A stretch of 64,000 nt of DNA from Clostridium_S neuense (lineage in GTDB: Bacteria; Bacillota; Clostridia; Clostridiales; Clostridiaceae): assembly GCF_045310695.1 (NCBI RefSeq), contig NZ_JBJIAA010000006.1:200991-264990 (forward strand), read 5' to 3'. A program made the translations under genes and the position numbers. Every line of letters starts with the position of its first letter. The stretch's first letter is position 1. This document shows positions 1 through 8,776 of this stretch, piece by piece. The notes beneath the pieces are model-generated. The model was not told the origin of the DNA, made no database searches, and was given only the letters and a program-made list of their open reading frames with translations.

Positions 1-265
1 CCTTACTTCCTATCTTTACATATACATCATTTGTTTTTCTATTAAAAATATTTATGACACCAACATATAATGACTTTATCTGCATAATATCAGATCTTTC
101 TTTAGTACAGCAAATTTCATCACCTATTTTTATTTTATTGAAAGATTGTTTATCATTACTTCCTTTTAACGCTTTTATATATAAACTATCTGTTTTTAAC
201 TCAGCATAAGAAGCACCTGAATTTATTATTAGTTCAATAATCTTAAGAAAATTATTTTCATCCAT
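1..265 (-). CDS. Biotin carboxyl carrier-like protein (partial, runs off window)
   Basis: The reading frame opens at an ATG (263-265) and runs off the left edge, so about 88 N-terminal residues are visible. The start MDENNFLKIIELI resembles the N-terminus of AccB, the biotin carrier subunit of acetyl-CoA carboxylase. The segment around YVGVINIFNRKTNDVYVKIG aligns by eye with the AccB 'VGTFYRSPSPGAPPFVKVGD' region before the biotinyl domain; the biotinylated lysine would lie outside the window. It sits upstream of a phosphopantetheinyl transferase and a thioesterase, so it may supply malonyl-CoA or serve as a carrier in the same secondary-metabolite locus. The canonical proline-rich linker is replaced, which suggests a divergent paralogue rather than the housekeeping AccB. 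No ribosome binding site is obvious. Confidence 0.55.
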   Translation of the reverse strand, partial: MDENNFLKIIELIINSGASYAELKTDSLYIKALKGSNDKQSFNKIKIGDEICCTKERSDIMQIKSLYVGVINIFNRKTNDVYVKIGSK

Positions 266-314
266 TTTTTATTAGCTCCAATTTTATGTTTATTAAAACA
301 ACTATATGTCCATA

Positions 315-920
315 TTATTCTTCTAATATACATATTGCCATAAAATAATCTTTTTCTACTTGTTTAACAGATAATTGGCATCTTTTATTTTCATCACTAT
401 ATAAGATAGGTTTATCGTTTAATATCTTTATAGTAAATGAATCTAATGGCATATATAATCCCTTTCCCTTTGCCTTTATAAACGCCTCTTTAAGAGTCCA
501 TAACTTAAAGAAAGCATCCTTTCGACTACTTTGGCATAAAGATAGGATATACTCATTCTCATCTTTAGAAAAAAAACTTTTCGCTATTGATAAATCAATT
601 TTATCCACTTTTTGTACATCAATACCTATTGGCTTTGTTGCAATTCCAACAGCCACCCACTCACCAGAATGCGAAATATTAAAATGTATTCTACTATTAT
701 TTATAAGCTCAGGTTTGCCCCATTTATTATATTTTAATTGAATTTCATCTAATTTTAACATATTCTTAAGAATTAACTTACCATACAATGATCTTAAGGA
801 ATCTTCATAGTTTCTATATTTCAATATTTTGTTTTTTTCTTTTTCACTTATGAAAGTAAGAAAATATTGAAATTTTTCCTTACTTAAATTAAAATCTATT
901 TTCTCCTTTATAATTTTCAT
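315..920 (-). CDS. 4'-phosphopantetheinyl transferase (Sfp type)
   Basis: A 201-residue protein with the signature motifs of the Sfp/AcpS superfamily: PIGIDVQKVD around residues 96-105 (GxD, magnesium binding) and FFKLWTLKEAFIKAKGKGL around residues 137-155 (WxxKEA). These enzymes move the phosphopantetheine arm of coenzyme A onto carrier-protein serines of NRPS and PKS systems. The length is slightly below Sfp (about 224 residues) but all core motifs are present. GAGGAG lies upstream of the ATG at a long spacing of about 12 bases. It belongs to the decayed NRPS/PKS locus at the left end. The gene looks intact although no intact carrier protein is visible, so its partner must lie outside the window or elsewhere. 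Confidence 0.85.
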   Translation of the reverse strand: MKIIKEKIDFNLSKEKFQYFLTFISEKEKNKILKYRNYEDSLRSLYGKLILKNMLKLDEIQLKYNKWGKPELINNSRIHFNISHSGEWVAVGIATKPIGIDVQKVDKIDLSIAKSFFSKDENEYILSLCQSSRKDAFFKLWTLKEAFIKAKGKGLYMPLDSFTIKILNDKPILYSDENKRCQLSVKQVEKDYFMAICILEE

Positions 921-993
921 TTACATATTTTTCTCCTCATAATTATTAGCTAACAATTTTATTTAAAACATTATTCACAAAAATTTTATCACC

Positions 994-1686
994 TTATAAC
1001 AGGGTAGTTTCAATTAAATTTATAATTCTTTTCATATTACTATTAATAAAAAAGTGATTTCCTTCAAATGTAATTATTCTTGTATTCTTTGACGAATGCA
1101 ACTTCCATCCACTTAATTCTTGAAAGGTTAATGTATCTTCACTTCCATTTAAAATGGTTATATCGCATTCTATCGGATTACTTCTCTTCTTATATTCATA
1201 TAATTCTAATATTCTAAAATCATTTTTTAATATCGGAATTACTAATTTACATAGTTCATCATTTTCAACTACTTCAGTTGGAGTCCCTCCAAGTTTTACA
1301 ACTTCATTCATAAATTCAGCATCTGATAAATTATGTATAGGTTTTTTTTCTCTTGCGCAATGTGGAGCTCCATACCCAGAAAAAAATATATGTTTTGGTA
1401 TTTTACCACCATTTTCAACTATTTTATAGTAAAGCTCAAAAGCTAATAAACTTCCCATACTATGTCCAAAAATTGCATATCCATCATCTATAATTTCATC
1501 TTTTATTTTTAAATATATGTCATTAACTGCATCTTGAAAATCAGTATAGAAACCTTCACCATATCTAGCACCCCTACCCTTTAATTCAATAGGCTTTAAT
1601 TGTATATCGTAATCCAACAATTTTTCTTTCCATTCATAGTATATAGATGCACTTCCACCTGCATATGGTAAACAAAATAATTTCAT
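994..1686 (-). CDS. Type II thioesterase of NRPS/PKS systems
   Basis: A 230-residue alpha/beta hydrolase of the GrsT/SrfAD family, which removes mis-loaded acyl groups from carrier domains. The start MKLFCLPYAGGSA is typical. The nucleophile motif GHSMGS places the serine near residue 76, an acidic residue lies in NGSEDTLT near residue 183, and GNHFFI supplies the histidine near residue 211. GGAGG stands 6 bases before the ATG. It lies just upstream, in transcription order, of the phosphopantetheinyl transferase on the same strand, with about 70 bases between them, so they may be co-transcribed. Full length and apparently functional, although the only NRPS sequence nearby is a scrap. Confidence 0.88.
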   Translation of the reverse strand: MKLFCLPYAGGSASIYYEWKEKLLDYDIQLKPIELKGRGARYGEGFYTDFQDAVNDIYLKIKDEIIDDGYAIFGHSMGSLLAFELYYKIVENGGKIPKHIFFSGYGAPHCAREKKPIHNLSDAEFMNEVVKLGGTPTEVVENDELCKLVIPILKNDFRILELYEYKKRSNPIECDITILNGSEDTLTFQELSGWKLHSSKNTRIITFEGNHFFINSNMKRIINLIETTLL

Positions 1687-1811
1687 AATCTGCCTCCATT
1701 ATTTCAATATTAAAATTCAACTTTAAATAATTTTAAAAGCACTTGCATAAATTCAATTTTAAATCTATCGCATTTTTGATTTTATTAACGCAAGTCTATC
1801 TCGGTAATACT

Positions 1812-2285
1812 CTAACAAATCAAAATAATCATAACTAATATGCATAATAGCACTTTAAATATTCCTAAATATCGTAGTTCATTAAACAAAAACCCCCTCC
1901 ATGCTAATTCTTCCACAAATGCTGAAATGGTTGCTATTGATAAACCTGTTATAACATTAGCTAAAAATACTTTTGGAGAAACAATTATCTTACCAAAATA
2001 TACAGTATTGATTAAATTTATAATAAATGACATAACTACTGGTATACATATTGCAAATAAAAGCCATAAGTTTATCTTAAAATTATTAGAATTAAATAAA
2101 CTTCTTAAGCTTTCTTTAAAAATGAATTTTTCAACAATAATTACTGAAATAATAGGAATAACCATTGATATTCCTACTAAATTTATAGAATTCTTAACTA
2201 ATACTCTAATTATTATAAAAAAAACAATAGTACTTACATACGTTAACATCACAAAAAACATTATTTTCTTTCTACTAATATCCAT
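1812..2285 (-). pseudogene. CPBP-family intramembrane protease, C-terminally truncated
   Basis: A hydrophobic 157-residue product with several membrane segments and the first CPBP (Abi) motif, FVEELAWRGFLFNEL, near residues 123-137. CPBP proteins usually continue with two further histidine motifs in the next helices. Here the frame drifts into ILVMIILIC and stops right after motif 1, so the catalytic site is incomplete. A good ribosome binding site (AGAGGGAG, 6 bases before the ATG) remains. Such proteases often give self-immunity or mature peptides in bacteriocin loci. The gene is best read as truncated, consistent with decay of its surroundings. Confidence 0.6.
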
Positions 2286-2332
2286 TAATAACTCCCTCTT
2301 AACTCATTTAAGAAACATTAATATGAATCTCT

Positions 2333-2686
2333 TTAATATAACTTTCCATCATTTATAATTATATTATTGTTTTGTTTTCCAAACATTTGTATTGAATTAA
2401 TTTTTATTTCTGGATTTTCAACTATTTGATCAATAATATCACCTAACGAATAAATAAATTCTATGACAGTATCCGTTTTAAATAAATCAGTATCAAACTC
2501 AAATTGAAATTTAAATCCATTATTTAGAGTATAAATTGTTAATAGCAAATCATACTGTGATGTAGAAGTATTAATATCAATCAAAGTATATTTTTTACCA
2601 TTAATTCTAGGATATCTAAAATTTTCATACGCGAAAGCCACATTAAACAATGGATTTATACTGTAACATTTGTCCTCTCTAAGTAA
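2333..2686 (-). pseudogene. NRPS condensation-domain remnant
   Basis: The frame reads ...YSINPLFNVAFAYENF followed by a stretch ending ATD-like FDTDLFKTDTVIEF and PEIKINSIQMFG. This matches the C-terminal half of an NRPS condensation domain (pattern NPLFQVMF ... DLTL ... Y.TDLFD..TI..L..H...ll..i...P...I..l.ll). Upstream in frame there is a stop and no proper start; a TTG at 2650 is the only initiator. The frame ends right after the linker, with no adenylation domain. It is therefore a scrap of a once larger NRPS and explains the phosphopantetheinyl transferase and thioesterase next to it. Confidence 0.65.
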
Positions 2687-2780
2687 TTATATAACAATAA
2701 ACACATATACTTCAAATTTATTTATAATTTTTATTAATAACCATATTGTTACTCAATACTAAATTAATAAATCAAAACCT

Positions 2781-2812
2781 AAATTAAAAATAAGAGTGTT
2801 CACTCACTCTTA
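2781..2812 (-). terminator. Intrinsic terminator
   Basis: A perfect 8-base stem (TAAGAGTG, 2791-2798, with CACTCTTA, 2805-2812) and a 6-base loop is followed on the minus strand by TTTTTAATTT. It would end minus-strand transcripts from the small genes at 2938-3368. The rest of the 2687-2937 gap holds nothing recognisable. Confidence 0.6.
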
Positions 2813-2937
2813 TCTCAATTCCTCAGTTCCATAAATCTATGCTCATTCAAATGTATCATATGCCCCGACTGATCCCGTAACCAAATTTAAGTTTACCATT
2901 ATTCTTTTATCATTCATAAGCTAACTTTCTAATTTTT

Positions 2938-3204
2938 TTATTTGAATTTACTTGATATCGTACCAAATTCATCTTCAAAAAACATAACTCTATTTTCAAG
3001 AGCTTCACCATTAATTTTTTCATCGGCAATGTTTAAAAGTTCTCGATACAGCTGCTTTCTTCTCTAAAAGCTTGCTAAGTACATCCTGATGTATTTTCTA
3101 TCCCTATTACTTTCTATTGGAATAATAGCTTGTAATACTCTAATATGCTTATCAAGTTTTAAAGCATCATTTGTATCCATCTTTTTTAACTTCAAATCAA
3201 ACAT
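2938..3204 (-). pseudogene. Small unrecognised protein with an in-frame nonsense codon
   Basis: An 88-codon frame begins MFDLKLKKMDTNDALKL at 3204 and ends at 2938, but has a TAG after about 43 codons (after YIRMYLASF). The sequence beyond the stop, RRKQLYRELLNIADEKING, continues as plausible coding sequence in the same frame, so a point nonsense mutation is the simplest explanation. It starts 6 bases after the stop of the small gene at 3210 and was probably translated with it. The family is not recognised; small charged proteins like this are common in phage-derived regions. Confidence 0.35.
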
Positions 3205-3209
3205 CCCTC

Positions 3210-3368
3210 CTATAAGTGTATTTTTCCGTCATCCTTTTGAAGAATATCTATAAATTTCTTCATTTCTTCTTTATTAAGTTTTTTTATTAATATCTCCCCA
3301 ATTACTTCCGTCATTTTATCAACAAGTATCTTTTCATCTTCAGGAAAATTGACCTTTACTTTGATCAA
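3210..3368 (-). CDS. Small hypothetical protein (phage-type context)
   Basis: A 52-residue protein, start IKVKVNFPEDEKILVDKM, ending LQKDDGKIHL. I chose the TTG at 3366-3368 because AAAGGGGG lies 8 bases upstream; an ATG 11 codons further upstream has no such site. The content is charged and helical with no recognised domain. It is followed by the broken gene at 2938-3204 and lies amid other small broken genes, suggesting prophage or integrative-element debris. Confidence 0.4.
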   Translation of the reverse strand: MIKVKVNFPEDEKILVDKMTEVIGEILIKKLNKEEMKKFIDILQKDDGKIHL

Positions 3369-3613
3369 GTCACATTCCCCCTTTAAGCAATTACAATACA
3401 TTGTATGTATCGTTGGTCCATTGCGGCACTATTGAAATGCTGTTTTAAACTAGATATGAGAAAATTATTTAGACATGATTTTTTCATTCAAAACAATTAA
3501 CATTTATCAAATTTAGCTTTATAATAAATTTGAGTTAAGTTATCCATCCAACTTTTTGTTGTATTTTTTCAATCTACAACTATATGTTATATATAATAAT
3601 GGTAATGAACTTT

Positions 3614-3829
3614 ATGTTTAGTGAAAGATTAAAAAGTTTAAGAATTGAAAAGGATCTTCTTCAAAAAGATATATCAAATATTCTAAATATAAGTACAAGT
3701 GCTTATGGATTCTATGAGCAAAATAAAAATGATGAAATAATATCAAAAGTACCGAAGAAATTTATCGATCTCGCTGCAGGAACAGATGGAAATGGTAATG
3801 TACAAATAAAAAAAATAGCTTACGTTTAG
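3614..3829 (+). pseudogene. XRE-type helix-turn-helix fragment fused to unrelated tail
   Basis: From the ATG at 3614 the product starts MFSERLKSLRIEKDLLQKDI and continues into SNILNISTSAYGFYEQ, a typical Cro/CI helix-turn-helix of phage-type repressors. After about 40 residues the repressor pattern ends. The remainder (VPKKFIDLAAGTDGNGNVQ) does not fit the family and looks like the C-terminus of another protein, implying a deletion fusion. No convincing ribosome binding site. Probably a remnant of the element's old regulatory region. Confidence 0.5.
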
Positions 3830-3839
3830 AAGTGAGCAT

Positions 3840-4159
3840 ATGAAGATTAATAAAAAGGACATTATCTCAATATTAAAAAGAAGAAGTGTTCTATAAAAAG
3901 TATACAGAAAAATTTCTCTAACTGCAAAGAACATGCTATAAAGAAATATAATTTAACTGGGAATGAATTTTCTGGAAGATGCATTGATGCCTCATCATAT
4001 AATATTAATTTAGATAATAAGAAACTCATAATTTGGAGTGATAAAGAAACTATAAGCTTAATAAACAATAATTTTACTGAGGATATTGGAATTATAAAAA
4101 TCACATCAACTAATAATAAAATCTGCTTTTTAATATATTATTTTCCTTTTAAACAATAA
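3840..4159 (+). pseudogene. Unrecognised gene remnant with frameshift
   Basis: An ATG at 3840 opens MKINKKDIISILKRRSVL and stops after 18 codons. A shift of one base opens a frame that runs to 4159 and includes NLTGNEFSGRCIDASSYNI and ends FLIYYFPFKQ. The two pieces together would make a protein of about 105 residues. I do not recognise the family. It directly follows the helix-turn-helix fragment on the same strand, so the two may come from one operon. The stretch 4160-4341 holds only a weak inverted repeat (AATAGCAA ... TTGCTATT). Confidence 0.3.
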
Positions 4160-4341
4160 TCTTGTACCATGTCAATAGCAAATTAAAGCATGGAAATCGA
4201 AATATTCCCCATATTTTAACTTGCTATTAATATACTAATTTTAAAATCTTACTATATATTTATCAACAAACTCTTTACTCCTTTTCATATATTTGTGATA
4301 AATTTTACAATAATTCTAATGAAATCTACTTGTTCCGTCTT

Positions 4342-6069
4342 TTATACAGTCCTTAAATGGATTTTGTATTTGCCGTACTTTTCCAGCATGTACATCTTAT
4401 GTTCTTCTTTGTTATAGCTTTCTAAATTATTTCGAGCCGAATTTATATCAACCTTGTACTTTTTTATACACTTATTTATATTCTTGTCTAAGCGAAAGCA
4501 TAATATATCATAATCAAACTTAAATAGTTCTTTTACCAATAAATCTCTTTTAAAAGTATGTTTGTTAATAAAAGTTGAAATCATTCTAATAATATAAATT
4601 AGTCCTTCTTTTTCATTCTGTGAATCCATCTTTCTATGTAAGCTTAACTCTTTTGAATTATACTTTTCAAAATACATAAATATCTCCAACAGATCCATTT
4701 CAAACTCTTCTAGTAATATTTTATATGTAGTATTAAAGTGCCTATAAATTATATTAAGTATTTTAAATACAAAATAGTCCAAATGGGCCAAATGTTCCAT
4801 ATGAGGTATATAAACTTTATAGTATTGAGGAAACAAGTTAATATTAGAAATTATATCTTCATATAACTCCAGATCCATTGATGAAGAAATATCCGAAAAT
4901 TCTTTATCTCTAATCATTTTATCCTTATATAAATAAAATAACTCTGTCTCTGGCAATATACTTAACTTATGTAATTGAATTATTCCTAACTCATTTTCTG
5001 TTGCAATTCTAATCATTTCCATTGTTTCACGTATATCATCTAATGTTTCTTGAGGAAATCCATATATAAACGATAGTGTAGTTTTTATATTGTTAGATTT
5101 TATAATTTTCATGATGTACCACATTTTTGTTAAATCTAAATTTTTATTTATTTCTTTTTGTATTTTCTGTGACCCACTTTCTATGCCTAAATAGATTGCT
5201 GAACAACCTGCTTTTTTCATTATTGTAATTACTTCTTCATCTAATGTATCCAATCTAGCGCTACAACTCCAATTAATATTTAATTCCTCATTAATTAAAT
5301 AATTACAAAACTGAATAAGCTTATTTCTATTGGCAGTAAACAGATCATGCACAAAATCGAATTTATTAATTCCATACTTTTGCATTATATTTTTTATCTC
5401 AAAAATTATTCGTTCATTACTCTTAATTCTAAATTTCCTTTTCCAAAATGTCTTTGATGAGCAATATACACAACTATATGGACACCCTCTCCCAACATCC
5501 AAAGGCATATGATTAATATTCTTAATATTAACAAAAGAGTAATCTATCATTGGGAGCTCATCTAAATTTTCAATTAATTCATTATTATTAATGCAAATAA
5601 GACCATCCTTTCTATAAGCTATTCCTTTAACTTCATCATAAGAATTATTTATAACTGCATTTACTATTTTATCAATGTTATTCTCTCCTTCGCCAATACC
5701 TATAGCATCTACATATTCAAACGATTTTAATGTCTCTTTTGCTGTAAGTGTAGCCTGCGGTCCCCCTAAAATCACCTTGGTATCACTTGAAATATCCTTT
5801 ATACACTTAGCTAATAGTAATGTCTTATGATAGGAATTACACATAGTATAAAAGCATATTACACGAGGATTAAATTTCATTATCAAATATGCAAATTGTT
5901 TTAATTGTTCCACACTATTCGTTTTCTCTTTATTTATATCAGCATAATAATCAAAATCAAATACCTTTATTTCATGACCTACTTTACTCATTACTGTTGC
6001 TAAACTCAATATTCCAAGTGGCACACTATTTTCACCTAAATCAAAGCTATTAACAAATGCAACTTTCAT
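4342..6069 (-). CDS. B12-binding-domain radical SAM enzyme
   Basis: A 575-residue protein with the layout of class B radical SAM enzymes. A Rossmann-like cobalamin-binding domain covers residues 1 to about 140 (VILGGPQATL, then GIGEGE). The radical SAM core follows with RGCPYSCVYC (C196, C200, C203), binding the 4Fe-4S cluster and S-adenosylmethionine, and IYLGIESGSQ. A helical tail of about 180 residues ends it. Members methylate unreactive carbons or rearrange rings in natural products; the substrate is not known. I chose the ATG at 6067-6069, which overlaps the MFS stop in ATGA and has GAGGTGG 5 bases upstream, over an upstream GTG. It is the last gene of the natural-product operon. Confidence 0.85.
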   Translation of the reverse strand: MKVAFVNSFDLGENSVPLGILSLATVMSKVGHEIKVFDFDYYADINKEKTNSVEQLKQFAYLIMKFNPRVICFYTMCNSYHKTLLLAKCIKDISSDTKVILGGPQATLTAKETLKSFEYVDAIGIGEGENNIDKIVNAVINNSYDEVKGIAYRKDGLICINNNELIENLDELPMIDYSFVNIKNINHMPLDVGRGCPYSCVYCSSKTFWKRKFRIKSNERIIFEIKNIMQKYGINKFDFVHDLFTANRNKLIQFCNYLINEELNINWSCSARLDTLDEEVITIMKKAGCSAIYLGIESGSQKIQKEINKNLDLTKMWYIMKIIKSNNIKTTLSFIYGFPQETLDDIRETMEMIRIATENELGIIQLHKLSILPETELFYLYKDKMIRDKEFSDISSSMDLELYEDIISNINLFPQYYKVYIPHMEHLAHLDYFVFKILNIIYRHFNTTYKILLEEFEMDLLEIFMYFEKYNSKELSLHRKMDSQNEKEGLIYIIRMISTFINKHTFKRDLLVKELFKFDYDILCFRLDKNINKCIKKYKVDINSARNNLESYNKEEHKMYMLEKYGKYKIHLRTV

Positions 6070-7307
6070 TCTAACCACCTCATTCTTTTATTTTTAATCA
6101 ATGTATTTGATTTAATAAATCTATATGAAACTAGTGCAAGTATCCCCAAATAGATTGCTAGCAATAAAGAAATAGTTCTTACGCCACATAATTCAGAAAC
6201 AAATCCAATTGAGCCCATTGACAAAATTGTTATACAATTACCAATTGAAATATCAATACTAAATACTCTTCCTTGCATCTCTTCATTTACCTCTTTTTGC
6301 AAATAAGTCTCATAAGAAATATCAATGCATGAGCTAATTATTCCATTTAAAAAAATAAACAGTGCTGTTACAAAGAACAAATTTATTGATGTAAATCCTA
6401 TATAAAAAACACCATAAATCCCCACTCCAATAATCATTATTGTTAATTCATTATACTTATCAGCAATTTTTCCAGCTATCAGCGAGCCAAATATAAGGCC
6501 TCCAGAATAAATACCCATAATGATCCCATATTGTGCTGATGAGTATTTCAAAACATCATTTATTATCAACACATTAAGTACTGACAAAGCTCCAATAGAT
6601 ATCATTGCTAATGCAAAAAATATTATTACAAATTTAATCAGATTACTTTTATTAATATATGATACCCCTTCCTTAAAGTTTTTGAGATACTCTGCATACT
6701 TTGATCTAATTACAGCATCTTCTGATATACTAATTTTCTCATTGATTCTAATAAAAATAGTAAAAATAGATGCAATTATAAATGATACTCCATTAATTAG
6801 AAAAATAGATTTATACCCAATTATTATTACAAGAATACCTCCTAATGAAGGTCCAATTAATCTTGAAGTATTATCTAAGAAAGCATATAATGAATTTGCT
6901 ATTGTAAGTTTATCTCTATCTACAATCTTTACCATTGCAGTTCTAAGGGAAGGTCCAAAAACCACACCAAATATAGATTGCATAAAAATAAATATATATA
7001 ATACCACTATGTTTTTAATAAAAAGTATACTGACAATACATAATATTCCTCTTGCTAAATCAGCAGTTATTAAAAGTTTCTTTTTACTCATTCTATCAAC
7101 TAAAATTCCAATAAAAGGTCCAAAAGCAATGGATGGAATCAACATTATTATGTATAGCATGCTTATACTAGAACCCTTTCCATTATTCTTAAGTACTAAC
7201 AAGGTTAGTGCAATTAAATACATTTCACTGCCAAAACTTGAAATTATCTGCCCAAGAATTAATAAAAAATAACTTTTATTCTTTAGCATTTTTATATATT
7301 GATTCAT
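6066..7307 (-). CDS. MFS transporter, probable product exporter
   Basis: A 413-residue polytopic membrane protein with about 12 hydrophobic segments and the MFS cytoplasmic-loop motif GILVDRMSKKKLL near residues 62-74. The pattern resembles the macrolide-efflux (MefA-like) branch, which exports drugs and secondary metabolites. Its ATG overlaps the hydrolase stop by one base (TAATG), with GGAGG a few bases before, and its stop overlaps the next radical SAM gene, so translation is tightly coupled. Position inside a biosynthetic operon suggests export of, or immunity to, the operon's product. Confidence 0.85.
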   Translation of the reverse strand: MNQYIKMLKNKSYFLLILGQIISSFGSEMYLIALTLLVLKNNGKGSSISMLYIIMLIPSIAFGPFIGILVDRMSKKKLLITADLARGILCIVSILFIKNIVVLYIFIFMQSIFGVVFGPSLRTAMVKIVDRDKLTIANSLYAFLDNTSRLIGPSLGGILVIIIGYKSIFLINGVSFIIASIFTIFIRINEKISISEDAVIRSKYAEYLKNFKEGVSYINKSNLIKFVIIFFALAMISIGALSVLNVLIINDVLKYSSAQYGIIMGIYSGGLIFGSLIAGKIADKYNELTIMIIGVGIYGVFYIGFTSINLFFVTALFIFLNGIISSCIDISYETYLQKEVNEEMQGRVFSIDISIGNCITILSMGSIGFVSELCGVRTISLLLAIYLGILALVSYRFIKSNTLIKNKRMRWLE

Positions 7308-8776
7308 TATCTTCCTCCTTCATGCATATTAATATCATTTAAAATATCATATAACACTCCCTTTGAAATCACTCTTGAATAATTTCCATAATCACCATAA
7401 TATTTTAATGAGCTTTTCATAAAAAAGTGATCTAGATTTTCATAAGTTTTTCTTTTTACATTAACACCATTTTCTTTAATAATTTTTTCAAGATTTAGTG
7501 TATGATCAAGCGTTATTTGGTAATCATCTTCTCCGTGCAATAAAAGTACTGAACATTTTACACTTCTGTATAAATTGCACACTTCTAAATTTATTAATTC
7601 TTGATATCTTTTTAAATTATTCTTATATTTTATATAATATTTATTTTTAGTATTGTATATATTATTATTTCTTAGCATATAGTAAAATTCTTTAATTTCA
7701 AATTCTGTTTTATCTTTATGCAATGAGAAGGTTCTATACTGTTCCATAAGAAATTCTTCTGTCTCCTTCCCTTGAGGTGCCATAAGAATTATTTCTGATA
7801 TTTCAGAAAACTTCTTAGCAAGCATACTGGCTAAAAGGCACCCTTGACTATGAGCTACAATAAATATATCCTTCAGAAAATCTAGACCTTTTAACATTTT
7901 ATAAGCAATTTCAGCATCATTATATAAATCACTTATTCCTATGTTACTACAAATTTTATCGTCATAACGATAGGTAATTAATCCTTTTTCTGATAAAAAC
8001 CAAGCAATGTCCTTCATATTGTTCCAAATTAGATCTCCTGAATTTCCATCCCTATCTAATGAACCTGAACCACTAAGTATTAATACTCCCGTATATGTTT
8101 TTTCACTAGAAAAATCTTTGGGTTTAGTTAAACTTCCCATTATATCCTTGAAATCTAAAGTTTCTTCAATTATTTTATCTTCTCGTTTACTAAATACACC
8201 TATTATAGCTTTTTTTATTCTTTTAGCACTACATTTATTATTGACTATTTCATAACCATTAAAAGGATCTATCGCATATATAATTTCATCGTCAGAATTT
8301 AATACAATGTTAAATCCCATAAAAGTCATATTAACATAGATAACTTTACATACTCCAATATTATTAAATTTAAATTTGCATTCATTTTCTACAACCACGT
8401 CAGAAGTTTGCATGCTAAATATGTTATATACTGAAAACTTGTTAATTTTATTCTTAAATTTATTAACTAATATACTCAATAACAAAACTATATTTTCAAT
8501 TCCTCCAATAACAACCTGATTATTAAACTCCAATATTTCCTTCTCATCATTTTCATTAGAAGTTAATATCAACTTATTTTTATTGTGTATATGCATACTA
8601 ATTTTCATATTACTAAAATATAGAACATAGCTATTAGAAAAACAATTATAGTTCATAGTAAATTTTTTTTTTACAATCACATTTTCTGTTTTGCAAATAA
8701 GTTCATCATGTTCTCTAGCCATTATAGTTTTGAATATGTTTTTATTATTTTTATAAACTAAATATGCTAAATCCAT
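7307..8776 (-). CDS. Alpha/beta hydrolase with unrecognised N-terminal domain
   Basis: A 489-residue protein in two parts. Residues 1 to about 210 are rich in strands and unfamiliar. From about residue 220 there is a serine hydrolase fold: GVLILSGSGSLDRDGNSGD (oxyanion side), nucleophile elbow VAHSQGCL, acid in LLHGEDDYQI and histidine in ENLDHFF. Such modules act as peptidases, esterases or thioesterases. Within this operon it could remove a leader peptide or cyclise the product, but that is inference. The start overlaps the preceding radical SAM gene by 10 bases and the stop overlaps the MFS start. Confidence 0.75.
   Translation of the reverse strand: MDLAYLVYKNNKNIFKTIMAREHDELICKTENVIVKKKFTMNYNCFSNSYVLYFSNMKISMHIHNKNKLILTSNENDEKEILEFNNQVVIGGIENIVLLLSILVNKFKNKINKFSVYNIFSMQTSDVVVENECKFKFNNIGVCKVIYVNMTFMGFNIVLNSDDEIIYAIDPFNGYEIVNNKCSAKRIKKAIIGVFSKREDKIIEETLDFKDIMGSLTKPKDFSSEKTYTGVLILSGSGSLDRDGNSGDLIWNNMKDIAWFLSEKGLITYRYDDKICSNIGISDLYNDAEIAYKMLKGLDFLKDIFIVAHSQGCLLASMLAKKFSEISEIILMAPQGKETEEFLMEQYRTFSLHKDKTEFEIKEFYYMLRNNNIYNTKNKYYIKYKNNLKRYQELINLEVCNLYRSVKCSVLLLHGEDDYQITLDHTLNLEKIIKENGVNVKRKTYENLDHFFMKSSLKYYGDYGNYSRVISKGVLYDILNDINMHEGGR

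Noticed and set aside
1154..1429. Plus-strand open frame of 91 codons opposite the thioesterase gene
   Set aside because: It is antisense to a well-supported gene, has low-complexity hydrophobic content and no ribosome binding site.
4160..4341. Inverted repeat AATAGCAA/TTGCTATT as a terminator
   Set aside because: The arms are short, separated by about 35 bases and not followed by a T-run on either strand.
6520..7272. Plus-strand open frame of 250 codons opposite the MFS transporter
   Set aside because: Long antisense frames are common opposite AT-rich membrane-protein genes; the translation has no domain and the MFS reading is clear.
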